DNA from: Bacteriovoracaceae bacterium UBA4096
GTDB taxonomy: Bacteria > Bdellovibrionota > Bacteriovoracia > Bacteriovoracales > Bacteriovoracaceae
Length of the DNA stretch: 64,000 nt
Assembly (NCBI GenBank): GCA_002381945.1
Contig: DFXY01000043.1
Location: 14,840-78,839 of the forward strand
Direction: 5' to 3'
Notes under the pieces: generated by a model
Told to the model about the DNA's origin: nothing
What the model saw: the letters and a program-made list of their open reading frames with translations, nothing else
Database searches by the model: none
Part shown: piece by piece, positions 35,601 to 44,400 of the stretch
How the letters are laid out: the number at the start of each line of letters is the position of its first letter
How positions within the stretch are numbered: the first letter of the stretch is position 1
Position numbers and translations under genes: made by a program

Positions 35601-38401
35601 ACTACCTCACTAAGAATCTTATCAATTCTGAATCCTTTGGAACCCGCAGAGACCCTAGCTTCAGTGTGGATAGCAACAATATCTCTGAATTTGATGGAAG
35701 AAATCTGGCCAATATCAACCTTCGCAATGGTGATATCTATTTCATAGATGCCGGACATAACTGTCTTCGTCGTTTTGATGGAAGTAGTACCATATCAACT
35801 ATTGCAGGAATGTGTAACGCTGAGTCTGTCTTCAAAGGATCACGCATAGATTACGCTAAGGCCAATCCTACTCAAATGTTACTTGGGGACCTAAAGTCGG
35901 CCGAGATCGATAACAATGGTAATATCTATCTCTCTCAAAACATTCAAGGGAACATGGAGCTAACCCTTATAGCAGCAGATACGAACTTAATGAAGGGAGC
36001 AATTAAGGAAACAAGCACTAATCGTCTTCCTGCAAGCACTAAAGCTCTTCGAATGGACTCTGTTAAAGTCGCACTAGATGAACTTGAGGACTCTAAAATT
36101 AGAATCGACAATGGTAACAATTTGTATTTCTACAATAATTCCTGTGTTTATAATGTTGTAGATCCATATGAATACCTTTTCTATCAGTTGCCATTTGAAG
36201 AAAGTAATTTAGATCTTGCACTGAATGATTCTACTTTATCCAACATTATCCTAGATACGCAAAAAAGGGATGGTCTCTTTAGTTTTGATCACTCTACTGA
36301 CAACGTAAGCAAGAATCTTTCAGACACATTGGATGCACTAAAGTTTCTTGCCAAAAACGGCTCTTCAAATCCTGATGCTCTCAATAAGGCTCAATATTGG
36401 GTATCGAATCAAAGTTTTAATGACACTAAGAATGCCGCCAACCAACTTGAGGCCTTGGCCCTTCTGGCAAAACAAAATAGAAGTGTCACACTAACACCAG
36501 AAATAAAGGCCAGTCTTTCTAAATTTCTAAAAGGGTTCCGTCCACATTTTGGTGGATGGGGCTCGACAGAGAACCACATCATCAATAATGATGATACCGC
36601 AGCTGCTATTAGAGCAATCTCTTTTATCTTTAATCAAATTCCATTAGGAAGTGTAGACTCGCCTATTTATCTCTCTGATTTCATCATTCCACTTAGAGAA
36701 ATGATTAATGAGCAATTCCCTTCAACTTCAGGACTATTCGGAGGAGGATTTGGACCGACTAACAATCAAAATATGCCTACTCTTCATATCACTCTTGGTG
36801 TTATTGATGGATTATTGGAATATAAAAGACTTAATTCCACTGACAACAAAATCATAGCATGGAATAGAAAGAGTGACTTCCAGCTTCTCGCCTTCTCAGA
36901 GATTCCAGCAGCAGTATTGCGGTCACTTATATATTTAAGAACTTACAGAAAAGTCGATGGATCTTTTGGGGATTTGAAAACTACGGTCAAAGTCCTTAAT
37001 ACATTCAGCGATATTGTAAAAGGTGGGATAACTACTGATCCAACAGTTTTGGAATCTTTAAAAACTGATATCATGAAAGGTATCGCATATATTAAAACTC
37101 AAGACATTACTAAAGCTACAGCAACAGAACTTGCAAGTCTGAGCGCTATAGACAATCTTTCTGATCTAGGCAAGGCCATAGTTTTGGCACCTAATGAGAC
37201 TCCGCTCACTAAGGAAGCCTCGAGAATTCCTGCGAATGTTGATACCCAATTGTTTGGAAAAGGAACAGATGGTGTCCTCTCCGTCATTGGAAACTTCAAC
37301 CTGAACCAACTTGCAAGCGGTGATAGGAAACATGCAGATGCTGCCAATGCCAAGGTTACAAGTGTAATCAAAAAATATGTTTATGTTGAAGCAATTGACG
37401 AGGGCGCCCTCGTTAAAGACGATGAAGTGCTTATTATCAATCTTCAGGGTACAGAGGCAGGAAGTTATAAATTCGCGAGGATAAATAATATCTTTTATAA
37501 TGAAAGTCCAATGCTTATCGAACTTGATCATGACATCGTTGCTGATGGTTTCCTTTCTGGTCCTAATGATAAGATTATGATCCAGCGTGTACCTAACTAT
37601 TCAGCGATATCAAAATTAAATCCAATTACGCTAAAAGCTGATCCGTTTAATGGTGACGTTGGTGGCGTGGTTGCTTTCCGTGTCCAAGGAGAATTGCCAG
37701 AAAATGTATCAATTGATGTCTCAGGACTTGGATTCAGAGGTGGAGTCAATAATGGATCAACTTCTAACCCTGGAGAGGGTCAGTTAGGCTTTCCAGAAAG
37801 TCCATATTTTGATCAATCAAAGTCTTGTGGTGGTGGCAAGCCGATCGAAGGCTTCTTTGTTGGAGGAGGCGGTGCTTATGCTACAGCAGGAAGTTTTACT
37901 GCAGTAGCTCCTCTACCAGCGAATTCAGGAAATGTCTTTGGATCGGTTGAGCTTGCAAAAATTTCCCTTGGTTGCGGTGGAGGAAGCGGTCTTACCAATA
38001 ATACAGATGTCGCCGCCCATGGTGGCACTGGAGGAGGTATTGTTCTGGTGCATGCTAGTAAGATTACCTTCAATACCAATTACATTAAATTAAATGGGAT
38101 TAGTGGAACAAAAGGCAGTGATGAGCAGAACATCACCCATGGAGCAGGTGGCGGCTCTGGTGGTTCAGTCGTTCTTAACATCAAAGAGCTCGTACTCCTA
38201 GGAGACAAAAATGTAAGCGCTTCAGGAGGCACTGGAACCAAAGGTGCTAACGATAACATAGGTCAGAATGGTGGAGAAGGTCGTATCAGTGTAAATACAA
38301 AAATCCTGAACGGGGCATCAGTTACCAATGAGCAAAAAAATCATTTAAAACAAAAGCTTTCAAATGAATTGCCTTATATCGGAGTTTGGAAATGGCAATA
38401 A
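23630..38401 (+). CDS. Giant secreted multidomain protein (Ig-like, RCC1, PKD, toroid-like, Gly-rich)
   Basis: About 4,923 residues from ATG 23630 (signal MKLQHIFLFIVLIFSNVLWA); AGGGAG lies 8 bases upstream. Approximate order: N-terminal unknown region with a short coiled coil (130-190); ~13 Ig-like modules of ~85 residues, each opening LDTxxP (460-1625); 14 RCC1 repeats with paired Cys and a CWG motif (1750-2510), enough for two seven-bladed propellers; two PKD domains (WDFGDNS; FIFGDGK; 2520-2700); ~9 more Ig-like modules (2700-3505); a beta domain with VDIGPGAV; NHL-like propeller sequence (INLRNGDIYFIDAGHNCLRRF); an alpha/alpha-toroid, cyclase-like region (RDGLFSF, GGWGSTEN; 4185-4505); a Gly-rich end (4670-4895). 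I infer an extracellular adhesin, scaffold or toxin-presenting protein. The RHS gene follows 38 bases later. Confidence 0.85.
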   Translation: MKLQHIFLFIVLIFSNVLWANDYNESNKKGFKITPSFPASDKLPLKSGDTTVLKGTLCAVKARKFQKTAKCYEIDPDQVEVKAYFPDATNEVSSSLQINKGNNEWYYSLTTPKLSGDEANTFTLVVGKVRPESSKLLEIQAKLAKRIQYIEQKIESFEAKKNTKTITYLKHYLINLKSVQGKINNVLEEDPGILARFVYPLQVDNNSAGPLYYSSIFGGYKFSIESPLSPVIEGEATKATARIVNLASDNLWFPNFKEHDEDDRKKESDHKHRYFVLELSYQGKEIQRIEQFELPFGESKSFEIDANNLHPFRDNSLKLSLSRVKESNHNRNLFTELWGEIGTIIPVAEDKVPPKWASILPEEDLKYVVKFPPISGIISDSFGRINKESLKLKISATFEDGTKQVFDKSDKLAISSLDNGASYKVDALLTEFSEGSYDIELYGTDKAGNAALPNPVIRSFAFDKTPPELAFLNPDNIFTSNNKYVFKASVIDHSETTTKIFQNGVLIATTADKNITLDVTLNKGTNSFRLESVDAAGNVATPIELKSIVLDFTPPTIALNNLDNQILGKASYTLNVTVTDQSGTTNKIIQNGVVVYTTTQKIFNFVATLKEGLNSFEVQSVDDAGNIATPAQLSSITLDTIAPVLALNQQSSNLITNNANFVVSGSITDSSETEYSIFLNGLFIRNSSEKNFSYTVTLKEGKNTIEVRAKDQVGNEAISVVINNITLDTIPPTLNILAPADSSVLKGIDLLAKAISNEQLQNAQINGENTTLDSDKLQFERVLSIEQDGSTNIVFRATDLAGNSSEAIRNVTIDNTSPEIIILSRHGFDTTETNYLFKLNINELHNVQTQVFFNGVLLSEGTFKIFEQSLTLKEGTNSFLIKVVDQAGNSSEYQSRDIIVDSIAPIISSTTQQNILTNNKSFNINATFEDISTVRFELFHDGLLVFFDYEKNLNQLVTLNEGLNNFFIKAHDLAGNQAQDLHISNITLDTIKPQISSPNTDSFLTNKKTLNIQATIIDVHIGETVILQNDVEVLKTTGSNISFTATLNEGKNEFIIKSVDLAKNESNPFILRNITLNSSRPVIASTNKGNIVQTEPLFVLNARITDDLETTTVIKHNNNEVLQTADKNISSNILLTSGSNNFEIISTDAAGNVSETFTLSGINMDDIAPLISSNIQSDQLTNQKNFTLQAIIEDVSNVDAKVFHNGNLIYTGDSKVLGFPVTLSEGQNSFEIKVSDLAGNQAEPFIIKNIVLDTVKPVITSNSAHDFRTKDPLYFVSASAYDTSSLNFKLLLNGQEIYSAPSSYLQHLITLVEGTNRLEFIAIDAAGNLSESFKVENIVLDTLPPVINLATAGEEAQSETIYTLNGTITDQSTYSYQIFQNGALITEGTQSPFSITTNLATGKNTFKIVATDELKNTSNKDINIYLDTAAPIIEIASIPTLTKNKFFTLKVNIQDESDTSTQIFQNQTLIETSSLKEIVKSMTLLEGPNHFSLRSSDSKGNQLDPEKSFIITLDSSAPFISFSPSNGYRFNLTNNPNQNLVIRIQDASTIDFQRLRVKLNGDLLSSDLYSINQQSKEVSILMSNPDLPVLLEKENIFSIEIADELQNIAIASSKYKVINDEENDGRPIINFNPAGGVVVAPLASIDVGFSSNTGIDYSSLVITIDGNTVPSNQLTVDQNHSKISINLSNVNQSPDKFGLLIQVTVSDLLQKSSYAAAGINFFNDNTTLMAEIVTDDAYGGSFGGGTYEAHMCVPLLSGKAKCWGNNQYGQLGILVPPYQVGNERNLAQSSNVDLGEKIMKIRSAGFRTCALVESGKVYCWGENTSGELGYGNTLEVGKTILPKTMGPLSIGEKVKDITVSQRSICVLLESSRVKCWGTGYGDASGYGQTFTWTKDKKPINIPYLNVGGLVKSITSGLSHICALLENGEVRCWGGNYRGQLGYGHMNLIGDNEVPSDAGSVPLGEKAVQISLGYEHSCALLESGGLKCWGFNDSAQLGYNHTSNVGDYRPIDNLGSINFELPSVQVSLGYKHSCALFPNHKIKCWGLNFNGQLGLGKNDWTVKNTSALPYVDVGGDVKSVHVVDNRTCVTLMSNQLKCWGDNRSSLLGQAQVIYLGDDESITAEAPIVPGAPVIHLTAGHHSTCAVDSSGKARCWGENKNQKLSPSTDKYIGDKEPVTTLEPINTNFNISKLSDGGYEHICALTTTQNVRCWGYNTYGALGAGTTYYVAISDAQDLLGPGEKAIQVETSDNYSCALLVGGKVRCWGDNTYGKLGLGHKQNINYASSSSTNVSIGETVIQISTGWGHVCALTSTGKVKCWGRNGTNELGQGTYDDVGDNELPSTIPFISLGGKAKYISAGSGNTCAILENGNFRCWGKNQRGETGYPQEDMTYFGSPSSRPELNLGFAAREIVSRNTYTCGLMSNGKMKCWGGSKGFLKDQVPLPIPENITKISASDEHTCALLNNASIRCWGSNEYAALGYPIVKNMGIDEVPSAISPISLGDGVLFLGSDNNVNLIAHYESNIYYGQGPLEVTFNAITSSSVAGQITSYQWDFGDNSPIQLTQSPITSYVYNSQGVFTAKLTITDEAGNSASYSQYITVLGENILPTAKLAANITTGTTPLNVTFSGSESFDPAGSIINYQFIFGDGKKLNTSNSTAAHIFYNPGHYSAKVIVTDNNGGKTTSEAILISIPAHPSAPIISSSASGHIRTGNEIYNINATVLDDEDVTLKVLQNGQIIFTGQTKSFNDDVTLAQGTNYFEIQAVDENGHAAIPLIIGYIVLDTNVPVVASTIKSNTYTNQVPFSFNVQVTDDTRTTTKVFLNGNLVTTSLSESFLIDLSLIEGSNKIEVISTDEFGMTSSPLIISNLILDTKAPILANIKPAANSFISKNSVEVSATSNEVLREASVNGLALNLSSDKTIFTGTLVPSNEGDFNITISAKDLAGNEKRESFKVTVDTHPPLLTHSNTSGYLSSDSSYTINATVNDISGTTTEIYQNGKKVYTTTDSEISYNATLNEGSNTFVIKSFDTFGNEVNPAYIGDINLDKTAPQIVSYMRSDLFTNKSSFPIELSILEPQEATTKVFKNGIEIISTIMKNISTTTPLQPGNNNFEIRSVDGSGNVSVPLSVENIYLDQVAPVLTLHNLPQEHEKVIISQGTSTTLSYNKPINTLVAQSTLNLQGDVSDEIGVNTKFVLNGRLYKTISNKNFSETIVLTEGVNTIEMIPEDEAGNIGAAVRRGVNLDTQAPILTSTLSGTKNVFDSTFVIDLKVQDLDQTTTEVFVNGNGVYLTSSKEFNLPVQLKPGENIITAISKDSLGHTSAPFEIIRLIYDDSAPIINLATNGNIYTNIPQFTFIAEIIDISDVKSTIRVNDQLAHIVADKNISVPLTLIEGRNSISIETSEVESSRRSIKLIDNVILDTVPPVISTSSLQNITTNDSLFKLSIAIQDSIGTNAEIYLNNRLTYRSGDKSFVAPIILVPGRNDIRIEAKDLAGNLAIPVELQNIHYQTRSNIATSIGVGGGKNSVTDSSSSIYGAMVDIGPGAVNENVELAVNVAQVSDLPSIAGAPTPDPIGPILNISVSKTVSAKKTFNNEVVVGIPFSPMLALNKNINTANIFIVRYDSVHGVVENIHPFKIDFTKGIAYGYTNSFSHFFVSSGREYPKMALEFPQNCRKLELGYSCDLEDQDFNLSGAFRLRGLITESDLQIICDECSTSVTENKSFINEANEEFIAFTLTGGSSSTTDSLRLTFKVGNLIAKEKITINYAVTPQIPIESILLSNCYEPGAVCKELGTGAIAFSNDGSQAVDSALNISLGNIFRPNRFKLKNFITKHDGILYWIEPKNHLPTYRIQDLASYRLSDFTLRRKNLDGTISTVDTFAIAMDSAEMLFNEWEYNFNLQVLDQQALFTLDSSNHLYDVSTDTIALGNRAKLISMDKTTLTKTYLEESAGFVLNEIKEVKASNSNIFVIATSFNNLYDAHYKEGLFKYDLLSNSWDYLTKNLINSESFGTRRDPSFSVDSNNISEFDGRNLANINLRNGDIYFIDAGHNCLRRFDGSSTISTIAGMCNAESVFKGSRIDYAKANPTQMLLGDLKSAEIDNNGNIYLSQNIQGNMELTLIAADTNLMKGAIKETSTNRLPASTKALRMDSVKVALDELEDSKIRIDNGNNLYFYNNSCVYNVVDPYEYLFYQLPFEESNLDLALNDSTLSNIILDTQKRDGLFSFDHSTDNVSKNLSDTLDALKFLAKNGSSNPDALNKAQYWVSNQSFNDTKNAANQLEALALLAKQNRSVTLTPEIKASLSKFLKGFRPHFGGWGSTENHIINNDDTAAAIRAISFIFNQIPLGSVDSPIYLSDFIIPLREMINEQFPSTSGLFGGGFGPTNNQNMPTLHITLGVIDGLLEYKRLNSTDNKIIAWNRKSDFQLLAFSEIPAAVLRSLIYLRTYRKVDGSFGDLKTTVKVLNTFSDIVKGGITTDPTVLESLKTDIMKGIAYIKTQDITKATATELASLSAIDNLSDLGKAIVLAPNETPLTKEASRIPANVDTQLFGKGTDGVLSVIGNFNLNQLASGDRKHADAANAKVTSVIKKYVYVEAIDEGALVKDDEVLIINLQGTEAGSYKFARINNIFYNESPMLIELDHDIVADGFLSGPNDKIMIQRVPNYSAISKLNPITLKADPFNGDVGGVVAFRVQGELPENVSIDVSGLGFRGGVNNGSTSNPGEGQLGFPESPYFDQSKSCGGGKPIEGFFVGGGGAYATAGSFTAVAPLPANSGNVFGSVELAKISLGCGGGSGLTNNTDVAAHGGTGGGIVLVHASKITFNTNYIKLNGISGTKGSDEQNITHGAGGGSGGSVVLNIKELVLLGDKNVSASGGTGTKGANDNIGQNGGEGRISVNTKILNGASVTNEQKNHLKQKLSNELPYIGVWKWQ

Positions 38402-38439
38402 ATAAGAAGAGAACCTATACGTTGAATGAAGGGCAACCC

Positions 38440-41400
38440 ATGAAAAAGATTCAAGTGGTCATGTTAATTATAATTTCTGCTGTAGCAGGGATAACCATTT
38501 ATTACTCTGCTAAATCGGGACCTAATTTGAGTACACTTAAGTATGAGCTTCCTGCTGATATGAAAGATCTAGCCAAAGAGAAAGAGTATTTTAACAATGA
38601 TCAAAAGAAAAAGGTTACAGAGCTCCTTTCCTCCACGGTTAAAGTCACAAAGGGGACTCGGATAGGCCTAAGTATGCAAAACAGTCTTGCATCCTTACGC
38701 TCTGAACTTGAGAGCCTTAAAAATCCTAATACTGATTTCAAGCAAGCTTATACCAATCTAGAAGCAATTAAATTTGAAATTAAAATTTATCAAGAGCAGA
38801 TGGAGAAACTTGGCAAGGCAGAAATAGACTATTCGGACTCTTATGAATACCTCAAGGAAATACAAAAAAATATAGCTAACATAACTTCAAACAGAGATAT
38901 AAAAAACCCTTCAGATTCAACCCTTAATAACTTCATCGGGGTACTACCTGAGTCAATTCAAAACATTGGACAAATATCTCCTCCCCCAAGCATTCCCAAA
39001 CTCGACTTTCCAGAAGACAAAACTTCATATATCGGTTTAGAAATTATTGAAGAAGCACATGCGGAACTTCCATTCGGTTGTCAAACGGCCTATCAGGCAA
39101 CGGCAGTAAATGAGAATCCTCTTCTTTCATCTTATCTAAATATAAATGATCCATTAATAAAGCCAAATTCAAGAATTCTAGATCTTGCAAGAAAACTTGG
39201 TACACCAAAAGCGATGTTTGAATATGTACGGGACAACGTTAAATATTATCCCACAGTTGGATTCACACAAGATGCTGAAACAATTCTGAGTACAAAAGTT
39301 GCGAACCCTTACGATAAATCAACGCTACTAATTTCATTACTAAGATCAGCTGGAATTCCTGCGAGATATGTAATTGGGGAAGCATGGGTATCATCTTCTA
39401 CATTACAGAGGATTTGGGACGTGGAAAATTATAGCGCCGTTTGGACTTATTACGTCTCAATGCTACGACAGCGTTACAATGAAAACATTAATACAAATCC
39501 CGGAAAACTCTATCGTCGAATAAATGGTGAAACTTACTTCCTTATCCCTCATACATGGGTAGAAGCTTTTACCAATTTAAGAGTGAATGATGAAAAAAGA
39601 TGGATTCAACTTGATCCTGGCTTTACGCTCCATGAAGAAAACAACAAACACGAATCCATAAATTCACTATACAATCTATCAAATAGTCTTGGCCGAAAGA
39701 TTTTCAGTCTAGAAGACTTTTTATTCAAACCTGATCCTTTCAGCGGGAAATTTGTCAAAACAGAAACCGCAGATCTATATGCCTTAAGAAACATTAATGC
39801 CATTGTTTCATATTCAAAAGATAATAATTATAACTGGGACAATAGGCTTTCGACTCTCTTTACGAGTACACGACCTGAAATCAAGAAAGACATTGTTTAC
39901 GGTTCTTTCGGAGAAGAATTTTGCATATTTTCCAAGCCTGCGATTCCCGAAACAAAATATTCTCCAAAACTCAAATTTGGTTTTGCTGGTTCTTCTTATC
40001 TGATGCCATTAATCAAAATTGCTTCCAAAAAGCTAGTCTTTCGCTATCGTGGTTATACAACAACAGATAAATCAAATCTAAATTTATTGGCTGATGGCAA
40101 ATTTTCAGGAAATATTTCTAACATCAGAGTTATTGGGCAAATTTATATAAATAATGAACTCATTTTTGAAGCTCCGACTCCTGTTATTTTTAACTCTGTT
40201 GGTGGGCTAAAAATTGAAAATATTGATACTATTGGCATGGAGCCAGTTAATCCACCAGATGCATGGGGACCATTAGCAGGCAACGTCCTCGCCTATCACA
40301 ATACTTTAACTCCTGAATCACAAGAAGTTTTTGATGGATATATGCAGTCATTTTTAAACGAAATAAATCACATAAATGTAGATTTATTGGATTATGAAAA
40401 TAAAAGCAGGCTAGTTGGAGATCTATTAGCGACAGGCCTGATTCGTCTTAAAATTAAACAAGAAATTCACCTCAAGAATCTAGGTAACATCTTGAATGCT
40501 AAAATACTTACTCCTAACAAACACTGCTGGATGTTTTCTGGATTTACTCCAATTACTTTTAAAGATCGGATTTATGGCTTCTCCCCAAATCGGCCAACAC
40601 TGTCACTATGGGGCGGAGGTGGATGGTTTAGTCGTTCTCGGCATCAAGAAAGTGAAGTTGACTTATTTAATGCGAGTGCCTTTAATAGCCAACAAGAACA
40701 TATGATAATGGAAAATCATTTTAATGTTCCTGGTGCTTCTACAGTTTCCATACTTCAGACCGCATCACAGCAAGGCATTCCCATCATTAAAGGTACCTAC
40801 AATCAAAACAATTACGAAAGTATTATTGGCCAACTATCAGGATATTCAACCTGGTTTCTAGAATGGCTGCGAAATGAAATGAGAAAGTCACAGGGTTTAG
40901 TCTATATTCCAAAGACACCTGTGATTTCAAATGGGATTAAGTACGCGGTAGTGTATGGCCCGATGGGATGGAGAATAGGTACTGAGAATGGGGGTTCTGG
41001 GGGCATAGCCGCAGGAGACACAGCAAGTGGCTTCTATGAAAGTGATGCTAGCAACAGTCTCATCTCTTCCGGACATCCCGACGCTGCAGCAATTGCAAGT
41101 TCCCCAAAGCAACTCGGCGAAATTTTAAATGGTCGAACCAGTGCCCAATGTCCTGAATCAGTAGGTGCACCAGTAAATCTTAACAACGGTGGAATGTGGC
41201 ACAAGTTTAATGACATTGGCTCTATGGGCAATGGACCCGGTCTTAAAGCATCCTTTGTCCGAACCTACTTGGCCTTGAAAAGTAATGATTTTGGGCCATT
41301 AGGATATGGTTGGACTCACAATCTGCATCTTTATTTAAAAACTTTCGACGGCAATGCTCTCAATATTAATCAAAATCAAGATATATTTTTTGTGGATGGG

Positions 41401-44400
41401 GATGGAAACCAAAGGCTGATCACATATTCCTCAAACCGATTCGTCTCACTCCCCTATCACAATATTACTTATGCCAAAGCAGGTGGTAATTTTGTACTGA
41501 CTGACAGAGACTTCAATGTAATGACCTTTCACGGTTCTGGCATTCTCATTGGGAAAATTCGAGATATTCGTGATCGCAACGGAAATACTCTTACCTTTAA
41601 CTACAATTCTTCCTCGCGCCTAAGTGAAGTGCGCGATACCGATGGCAAGACATTAAACTTTAGTTATCTGAGTGGACGCATAAATAAAGTAACTGACTTC
41701 ACAGGACGATCGGTTTCCTTCTCATATGATGCTCAAAATGATCTTGTTGAATCAACCGATCTTCTTGGCAATAAAACGACCTACAATTACTATAGTGGCC
41801 TTACACCGGTAGAACTTAACCACAATCTCAAGAGCTTTAAGAACGAGAAAGGTGAAGGTGTTGAATATTTCTACTATAAAAATGACAAGGTCTTTCGCCA
41901 TATAGAACCGGAAGGCAAGGTCACGACTTTCCTCTACAACACTTACAATAATGAAACAATCGTCATCACCGGCAACGAGGAGCGAACCGTCTATAGGTAC
42001 GACGTATTCGGTAATGTGGTGAGCATTGAAAATCCTGACCACACCATCAGAGACTTTAAGTACGATCTGTACAAAAATAAAACCTATGAAAAAGATGAAA
42101 ATGACTTTGTCACAAAATACAAATCAGACAATCGCGGGAATATCACTGAGATCATACCTCCAGCACCTTTTGGAAAGACCATTATCGCCTATGATCCAAA
42201 TTTTAATGTTCCTACTCAAGTGACAGATGGCAAAGGCAATAAAACTATTTACAGTGTTGACCCTGAGAATGGCAACGTTCTCGCAATCAAGCAATATCCA
42301 GGAGGGAGCAAAGAACTTATCACTCAAATTGTATATAACGAGCGCGGTGAACTAATCTCTCTCATTGATCCTAAGCAAAACGCTATCACCGTCGATAGAG
42401 TGATAAATGCAGACAAGAGTCAACTGATCACTATCACGAACGCTGAAGGTGGTACCATGACCAGAGAGATTGATCCTCTTGGACGAGTGGTGAGTTCGAA
42501 CGATTTAAATGGCATTGAAACCACTTTTGAATACAATAATCTAGGCCTTCTTGTGAGTAACTCTACTCCACTGGCCTCCATTCATCAGACCTTCAAATAT
42601 GACAAATCAAATAACCTCAGTGGCGTGGTCCGAGAGATTGAAGGCAAGGCCCTTTCATCAATCTACAAACACGACGGCCTAGGAAATATCATCGAAGCCA
42701 CCAATGAGCGTGGCGAAACCTACAGAATAAGTTATACGCAGTCCGGTTGTGGCTGCGCCGAAGAAGCGAGACCCAAGCAGATCATTGATCCCAAAGGAGG
42801 AGTCACTAAATTCGAGCACGACTGGCGCGGAAACGTAACTCACAAGATAGATCCAATGGGAATTAAGACCAAGCTGGGACATGACCCTAGAGGTAATCTT
42901 GCTAATGTGACTGTCTTCAACACAGATGAGAGCATAAGTTCACAGATCAATTTCGTCTACGATGCTCTCAATACCTTAAAAGAAAAATCAGAAGTTGTTG
43001 GCTACGCTACAGTCCTTAACCGAAACACCTTCAAAAGCTCTGATCCTGTTAAAGATATGATTGTAAAAACAATCTATAATTTTGATCCTGCTGGAAATTT
43101 GTCAGAAAAGATCATTACTCGTCCAGCAACGGGCGAAGTTGCCAAGACTAGCTACAACTACAATGGACTTAACTTACTCACTGTAGTGAATTCTACTGGA
43201 TACAAGCACAATGTCTCAAAGGCCTTGAGTTATGATGATAACTCAAACTTAACTGGGTTAACTCAGAACAAAACGAAAATAACAATCCAATATGATCAGT
43301 TTAATAGACCTATCGTAGCCCAGACTCATGCAGACCCTTCAGCTATTGTAAAACAGCCGTCCTCCACATTAAACTATACCTATACTCTAGGAGGACAAAT
43401 CAAAAGCATTAAGAACGCCGCAGGTATAGAGCTTGTGGGTTATGAACTAGATGCCCTCTTTCACCCAAGCCTTGTTCGCTCGGGCAAGTACTCCATTAAT
43501 GTGGACTACGACTCCCTAGGAAGAAAAAAGCGCATCTCCTATCCTAACAAACTGGAGACCGTATTTGCTTTCGACGATCTTCAGCGTCTTACAGAGATCA
43601 ATACCCCTGATGTGGGCTTTAGGTCCTATCAGTATGATGAACTGAGTAATATTTCTCGAGTGAAGGCAGAGTCCGGTCAGTTTGACTATGCCTATGACCG
43701 CAACTCTTCCTTGATTGGTGCTTACTATCGAGGATCAGAGGCGCTTAAAGATGAGAAGTTTGTATGGGATGCTTCCGGCAATCGTCTTAATGGTTCTAAA
43801 GGTCCAGTCACAAATTCCAATCGACCCCGCCCTATTGTTATCAACAACGGTCTTTTTGAAGATGCCGAACCAATGGGCGAACAGGTAGGTCGCTTCAGTT
43901 TCATCTACGACATGCATGGAAATGTCGTGAAGAAGTTTAATAATCAGGAGAACATTTACTATCTCTTCGAGTATGATGCCGATAACAAGCTGGTTTACGC
44001 TGAGAAATACAAGAACGATGCCCTTGTTATGAAAGCAAGGTACACCTTCGATGGTCTCGGCAGAAGAATTGAAAAAGAAGTCACTGAAGGGAGTATTACA
44101 AATCGCAAAAGCTATATCTACAATGGAGACAATATTCTTTTAGAATATAACACTTCAGGTGCTTCCCCCATTGAAGTTGCCAAATACATTGGCACAGGTG
44201 AGATCGATGACAACTTAATGTCCATTAAGAATGGCAAACCGTACTTCTATCATAAAGACCATCTAGGTAGCATCGTTGCGATAACAAATGATGCGGGTGA
44301 AGCGGTCCAGAGGAATAGCTACTCTTCATTTGGTAAGATTCTCTCGATCAAAGACAAAAACAGAAAAGAGATTGGACTTGAAGGAGCAGTTGAAAAGAGC

